In this document: piece by piece, positions 15,763 to 19,414 of the stretch
How the letters are laid out: every line of letters starts with the position of its first letter
Position numbering within the stretch: the first letter of the stretch is position 1
Assembly (NCBI GenBank): GCA_904502185.1
Contig: CAJGDX010000034.1
Coordinates: 1 to 19,414 of the forward strand
Direction: 5' to 3'
DNA length: 19,414 nucleotides
Source of the DNA: an uncultured Bacteroidaceae bacterium
GTDB taxonomy: Bacteria > Bacteroidota > Bacteroidia > Bacteroidales > Bacteroidaceae
Position numbers and translations under genes: made by a program
Notes under the pieces: generated by a model
What the model saw: the letters and a program-made list of their open reading frames with translations, nothing else
What the model was told of the DNA's origin: nothing
Database searches by the model: none

Positions 15763-15845
15763 TGCCCAGAACAGGACTCGAACCTGCACGTTATTGCTAA
15801 CACTAGTACCTGAAACTAGCGCGTCTACCATTCCGCCACCTGGGC
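15763..15845 (-). tRNA. tRNA-Leu (CAG)
   Basis: An 83-base class II tRNA: acceptor GCCCAGG/TCTGGGC, anticodon stem CTAGT/ACTAG around loop TTCAGGT giving anticodon CAG, a long variable arm (TGTTAGCAATAACGT), and T-arm CAGGTTCGAGTCCTG. The discriminator is A; the DNA continues CCG rather than CCA. Confidence 0.95.
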
Positions 15846-15894
15846 TTGTTTGTAAGATCGCACCGACTCACGCAACAGTTTTTTTACTTTTGAG

Positions 15895-15967
15895 AGCGGA
15901 AGACGGGACTCGGACCCGCGACCCTAACCTTGGCAAGGTTATGCTCTACCAACTGAGCTACTTCCGC
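15895..15967 (-). tRNA. tRNA-Gly (GCC), copy 1
   Basis: A 73-base cloverleaf identical to the other Gly tRNA in the cluster, with anticodon GCC in loop TTGCCAA, discriminator T and no encoded CCA. It is the first tRNA of the transcript, about 20 bases downstream of the promoter box. Confidence 0.97.
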
Positions 15968-15986
15968 GTTTTTCTCAAATGCGATG

Positions 15987-16018
15987 CAAAGGTACGAGGT
16001 TTATTTGAGACTTGCAAA
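15987..16018 (-). promoter_or_regulatory. tRNA operon promoter, TTTG-N20-TACCTTTG
   Basis: On the minus strand a -33 TTTG (16018-16015) and a perfect -7 box TACCTTTG (15994-15987) are 20 bases apart, the best promoter in the window. Transcription should start near 15980, just before the first tRNA-Gly. Confidence 0.85.
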
Positions 16019-16203
16019 TTTTGCGAGCATTTTTTTTGAAAAAAATAATCTTTTTTTCCTCCTTCGTTTCGCGTGTTTAGAGTAGTCGTTGATTATCAGT
16101 GTATTCTATTGTTACTCTATTTGTGGTCGAATTTCTTGAAAACCTCCAGTCTCCCATTTTTTATGCAGCGAAACTATATTTGGGCGCTCGGAATCTGTTT
16201 GCG

Positions 16204-18528
16204 TTATTCTACTATTTTGTATTGTGCGTATGCTAATATCAGTTTTTTTATTCCTACGTTGCGGAATTTTATCGTTGCTTTTGCATTTACTCCGCTGCCT
16301 TCTGTCTCTATCACGTCGCCAATGCCGAATCGGTTGTGTTCTATCACTTGTCCTACTCGTAATGGGTTGCCTGCTGAACTTTGCGCTGCTGTGGGCTGTG
16401 TGGGTACTCGTTGCAGCTGTCGGGGTACTATGCGGCGTGGTTCCTGTGGCTGTTGCGTTGGAGTGGTGGCAGTGGCAGTGCGTGTGCGATTGGTGAGGGC
16501 AAAGGTGGGTGTACCTGCAGGTTGTTGCGGGCGCGAAGGTTGTGTGTAGGTGTTGCTTCCTCCTGCCATGCGTATATATGCACGGTCTATCTCTTTGATG
16601 AAGCGGCTGGGGTCGCAGAAGTCAAATGAGCCGTAGCGGAAGCGGCTTTTGGCAAAAGTGAGTGTGCAGTGCTCTTTGGCTCGGGTGATGGCTACGTAGA
16701 ATAGTCTGCGCTCCTCTTCAAGCTCGCGCACGGAATTTTGTGCCATGCTACTCGGCAACAGGTCTTCTTCGACGCCAACGATGAATACCGAATTGAATTC
16801 CAGGCCTTTTGCGGAGTGTATGGTCATCAGTGTTACCTTTTCGTCGCTGTTCTCCTCTTCTGACTCAAGGTCTGACATCAGTGATACTTCTGCAAGGAAA
16901 TCGCTGAGCCCATTCTCTTCGTTTCCCTCCTCTAAACGGTTGGTGATAAATTCGTGTATGCCGTTCAGCAACTCATTTATGTTCTCCTGTCGGCTTTTGC
17001 CCTCTATTGTGTTGTCGCCGAATATCTCTGCGGAGATTCCGGAACGTCGTATTACCTCTACTGCCATTTCGTGGGCATTCTTGTTCTCGCTGTCGGCGAT
17101 GAACTCCTCTATCATTCCTTTGAATGTGGTCAGTTTGGAGAGTGTGCCCTTGTTTGCCTTCAGATTGAACTCTTCGGGTGCGGCCAGTACACTCCAGATG
17201 CTTCTGCCTGCGGCGTTTGCAGCCTCATGCAGGTGTTTCATGGTTGTTTCACCAATGCCGCGCGCCGGATAATTGATGATGCGTTTGAGTGCCTCCTCGT
17301 CGTGGGGGTTGCAAATAACGCGGAAGTATGCCGTTACATCTTTTATCTCCTTGCGCTGGTAGAATGATAGTCCGCCGTATATGCGATAGGGTATTGCCCG
17401 TTTGCGCAATGCCTCTTCGAGTGTGCGCGATTGCGCGTTCGTGCGGTAGAGTATGGCAAAGTCGCTGTATTCAAGCCCTTCGCTGCGGCGCAGGGCGAGT
17501 ATTCTATTTGCTACAATCTCGCTCTCTTCGATGTCGGAGTATGCCTGGTAGAGCATCAGAGGCTCACCTGTGCTGAGTTCCGAGAATACGTTTTTGCGTA
17601 TCTGTTCGCTGTTTTTGGCTATCAGGCTGTTTGCAGCGTTGACTATGTTCTGGGTAGAGCGATAGTTTTGCTCCAGCTTGAATATTTTTGTATCTCCGTA
17701 GCGTTTGGTGAATCCCAGTATGTTGTCGATGTTTGCGCCGCGGAACGAGTAGATGCTCTGGGCGTCGTCGCCAACTACGCATACGCGGCGGCGGCTCTGT
17801 GTCAACTGCCACACAATGCAGCCTTGCACGTAGTTTGTGTCCTGAAACTCGTCGACAAGTACGTATCTGAATCGCTCTATGTATCGTTCGAGTACTTCGG
17901 GGTGTTCGTCGAACAGGTTGTAGGTGTTTATCAGGAGATCGTCAAAATCCATGGCGTTTGCCTGTCGGCAACGCTCGCAGTAGCGACGGTAGATTTCGTG
18001 TGTCGAGGGGATGCGCGAACGTTGGTCGTTCTCCATTCTGCCCGATGTACGTGTGTACTCTCGCGGGCTTATCATGTTGCTTTTTGCCGAAGATATTCGC
18101 TCTACGATGGTCGACGGCTTGTAGAGCTTCTCGTCGAGCTGCATCTCCTTTATGATGCTGCGTACAAGGCTTTTCGAGTCGGCCTGGTCGTAGATGGTGA
18201 AGTTTGGTTCGTAGCCTATGTATGCAGCCTCCCGGCGCAGGATTTTTGCAAATATACTATGGAAAGTGTTCATCCACAGCATGCGGGCTTTTGTCTCTCC
18301 CACCTGCTGTGCAATTCTTTCCTTCATCTCCTTGGCAGCCTTGTTGGTGAAGGTCAGTGCCAATATGGACCAAGGCTCGTAGCCCTGTTCCAAGAGATAT
18401 GCTATTTTGTATGTCAATACCCTTGTCTTGCCGGAACCGGCGCCGGCTATCACCAGTGATGGGCCGTCGCAGTATTCCACTGCTGCAAGCTGTGATGGGT
18501 TAAGTTCTTTTTCGTAGTTGATGGCCAT
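16204..18528 (-). CDS. UvrD/PcrA-type superfamily 1 DNA helicase
   Basis: ATP-driven 3'-5' DNA helicase for excision and mismatch repair and for removal of blocked RecA or RNA polymerase. The protein has 774 residues. Motifs run in order: AGAGSGKT (28-35), LALTFTNKAAKEM (57-69), VDEFQDTN (225-232), VVGDDAQSIYSFRGAN (251-266), LEQNYRSTQNIVNAA (motif IV), VTLMTIHSAKGLEFNSVF (motif V) and RRLFYVAITRAKEH (motif VI). After about residue 680 comes a 50-60 residue linker rich in Thr, Pro, Gln and Arg, then a C-terminal Tudor-like module (GQVIEHNRFGIGDVIETEG, IKFRNVGIKKLIL) as in PcrA. It has its own promoter box. I see no terminator hairpin between its stop and the tRNA promoter. uvrD and pcrA names are both used for such genes. 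Confidence 0.96.
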   Translation of the reverse strand: MAINYEKELNPSQLAAVEYCDGPSLVIAGAGSGKTRVLTYKIAYLLEQGYEPWSILALTFTNKAAKEMKERIAQQVGETKARMLWMNTFHSIFAKILRREAAYIGYEPNFTIYDQADSKSLVRSIIKEMQLDEKLYKPSTIVERISSAKSNMISPREYTRTSGRMENDQRSRIPSTHEIYRRYCERCRQANAMDFDDLLINTYNLFDEHPEVLERYIERFRYVLVDEFQDTNYVQGCIVWQLTQSRRRVCVVGDDAQSIYSFRGANIDNILGFTKRYGDTKIFKLEQNYRSTQNIVNAANSLIAKNSEQIRKNVFSELSTGEPLMLYQAYSDIEESEIVANRILALRRSEGLEYSDFAILYRTNAQSRTLEEALRKRAIPYRIYGGLSFYQRKEIKDVTAYFRVICNPHDEEALKRIINYPARGIGETTMKHLHEAANAAGRSIWSVLAAPEEFNLKANKGTLSKLTTFKGMIEEFIADSENKNAHEMAVEVIRRSGISAEIFGDNTIEGKSRQENINELLNGIHEFITNRLEEGNEENGLSDFLAEVSLMSDLESEEENSDEKVTLMTIHSAKGLEFNSVFIVGVEEDLLPSSMAQNSVRELEEERRLFYVAITRAKEHCTLTFAKSRFRYGSFDFCDPSRFIKEIDRAYIRMAGGSNTYTQPSRPQQPAGTPTFALTNRTRTATATTPTQQPQEPRRIVPRQLQRVPTQPTAAQSSAGNPLRVGQVIEHNRFGIGDVIETEGSGVNAKATIKFRNVGIKKLILAYAQYKIVE

Positions 18529-18555
18529 TTTCTTTTACTCTGCTTTTAGCTTTTA

Positions 18556-18563
18556 CAAAGGTA
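18556..18563 (-). promoter_or_regulatory. Helicase gene promoter, -7 box TACCTTTG
   Basis: The minus strand reads TACCTTTG, a perfect match identical to the tRNA promoter box. A TTT lies 18 bases further upstream. It predicts a leader of about 20 bases before the helicase ATG. Confidence 0.65.
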
Positions 18564-18666
18564 AAAAAACTTTTCGAACAGAAACATATATCGCACTTTA
18601 TTGTTGTTTGTGTGTGCGGTTATTCAATTTTCTCCGCAATGTTGTTGTGTTGTAAAGAATTTAGTT

Positions 18667-19335
18667 ATGAAACTCTTGACTCTTATCCTATTATTTACTT
18701 ATAAATTTTTATTTCCGATGGATACTACAACTCAGAACAAGAATGTGGGCTATCACATGCCTGTGCTTATCTATTCGAGTAATGCGCTTGCACCAATTAT
18801 CAGTCAGGCAACTGTGGAGTTGCATTTCGGCAAGCATCTTCGTGCTTATATTGATAACTACAACCGTTTGGTGGCTGATTCCCGATTCGAGAATATGTCG
18901 CTGCGCGAGGTTGTTGCAAAGGCTCCCGAGGGTCCCATGCTCAATAATGCCGGTCAGGTGTTAAACCATGTGCTCTATTTCGAGCAGTTTACCCCTTATC
19001 CGCCTAAGGATAACAGGCCTAATGGGACGTTGGCAGAGGCTATTGATTTTGATTTCGGTTCTTACGATAATTTCCGTAAGATGATGGAGGATGCAGCTGC
19101 GGCATTGTTTGGCTCGGGCTGGGTGTGGCTGGCACAGGAGGCTTCGGGTCGCCTTGTTATTTTGAGTTGCAAGAATGGCGACAGCCCTGTCAGGTATAAT
19201 ATGATTCCTTTGTTTGGTATTGATGTGTGGGAACATGCCTATTATCTGGATTACCAGAATCGTCGTGCCGAACATGTTCATCGTCTTTGGGATATTGTCG
19301 ACTGGGAGATGGTGCAGAGTCGTATGCAATTGTGA
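18667..19335 (+). CDS. Iron/manganese superoxide dismutase
   Basis: Converts superoxide to oxygen and hydrogen peroxide. From the ATG at 18667 the protein has 222 residues. The four metal ligands are His53 (ELHFGKH), His101 (NHVLYF), Asp186 and His190 (DVWEHAYYLDY). Gln97 in NNAGQVLNH occupies the place seen in iron enzymes, while Gly184 two residues before the Asp ligand is like manganese enzymes, so metal preference is unclear. The N-terminus is ambiguous: MKLLTLILLFTYKFLFP looks like a signal peptide or anchor, but no clear cleavage site follows, and the ATG at 18718 (MDTTTQNKNVGYHMP) would give a normal cytoplasmic enzyme of 205 residues. A TTG start at 18601 is unlikely. No TAnnTTTG box is seen upstream. 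The call of the family is secure. Confidence 0.93.
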   Translation: MKLLTLILLFTYKFLFPMDTTTQNKNVGYHMPVLIYSSNALAPIISQATVELHFGKHLRAYIDNYNRLVADSRFENMSLREVVAKAPEGPMLNNAGQVLNHVLYFEQFTPYPPKDNRPNGTLAEAIDFDFGSYDNFRKMMEDAAAALFGSGWVWLAQEASGRLVILSCKNGDSPVRYNMIPLFGIDVWEHAYYLDYQNRRAEHVHRLWDIVDWEMVQSRMQL

Positions 19336-19414
19336 ACTGCTCTTTCGCTTCAAGGCTGGTGAATGTCTGGCGGCATTGCTTGCCGGGTGCTTATAATCAG
19401 AGAAGCGGGCCCCA

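Noticed and set aside
15563..15967. Repeated sequence that could be taken for a CRISPR-like array
   Set aside because: The repeats are two complete tRNA-Gly genes and two tRNA-Leu genes with cloverleaf structure; there are no regular short repeats and spacers.
15563..15967. Integration site for a mobile element at the tRNA cluster
   Set aside because: The duplicated tRNA-Gly is full length, and only two tRNA genes lie between the copies. No integrase or phage gene is nearby.
17431..18459. 342-codon plus-strand open frame opposite the helicase gene
   Set aside because: It lies wholly antisense to a helicase with all motifs intact, its product is Cys/Val/Leu-rich with no family resemblance, and it has no promoter box. 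It is a shadow frame of the coding strand.
19336..19414. Terminator or gene start after the superoxide dismutase
   Set aside because: No clear stem with T-run or start of a recognisable gene is visible in the last 79 bases.

Overview
The window looks like a stretch of core chromosome from a Bacteroidales bacterium (Bacteroidota). The evidence is a type III glutamine synthetase of about 727 residues, upstream TAnnTTTG boxes matching the primary sigma factor promoter of Bacteroides, AT-rich leaders with no clear Shine-Dalgarno sequence, tRNA genes without an encoded CCA end, and small proteins of families I associate with this order. I see no insertion sequence, prophage, CRISPR array or integration scar.

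Layout, left to right. (1) 1-4777, minus strand: a compact run of five genes: a LysE-type exporter, a DUF4924-like protein, release factor 3 (prfC), a threonylcarbamoyl-AMP synthase (TsaC/Sua5 family), and a ClC chloride transporter or channel cut by the left edge. The last three are separated by 1 nt and then by an ATGA overlap. (2) 5102-7285, minus: a monocistronic glutamine synthetase III with its own terminator and promoter. (3) 7286-7817: a long AT-rich divergent intergenic region with repeated AAATAGG/CCTATTT elements that can form competing hairpins. (4) 7818-12450, plus: a four-gene operon of an M3 peptidase, a small lipoprotein, dCMP deaminase and an S41 processing peptidase, closed by a perfect 20-bp terminator hairpin. 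(5) 12562-13805, minus: a membrane-anchored TPR protein, then lumazine synthase (ribH). (6) 14034-15427, plus: recF and a DUF721/DciA-like gene with overlapping stop and start codons. (7) 15563-15967, minus: four tRNA genes, Gly(GCC)-Leu(CAG)-Leu(GAG)-Gly(GCC) in transcription order, with a strong promoter and a terminator. (8) 16204-18528, minus: a UvrD/PcrA helicase. (9) 18667-19335, plus: a Fe/Mn superoxide dismutase.

Most genes are housekeeping: translation quality and tRNA modification (prfC, tsaC, tRNAs), nitrogen assimilation (glnN), proteolysis (M3, S41), dUMP supply (dCMP deaminase), riboflavin synthesis (ribH), replication and repair (recF, DUF721, uvrD) and oxidative stress (sod). 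I found no convincing new multigene system. The points most worth a second look are the competing hairpins upstream of the M3 peptidase, the hairpin at the predicted 5' end of the glnN mRNA, the channel-like residue in the ClC protein, and the mixed Fe/Mn determinants and odd N-terminus of the superoxide dismutase.
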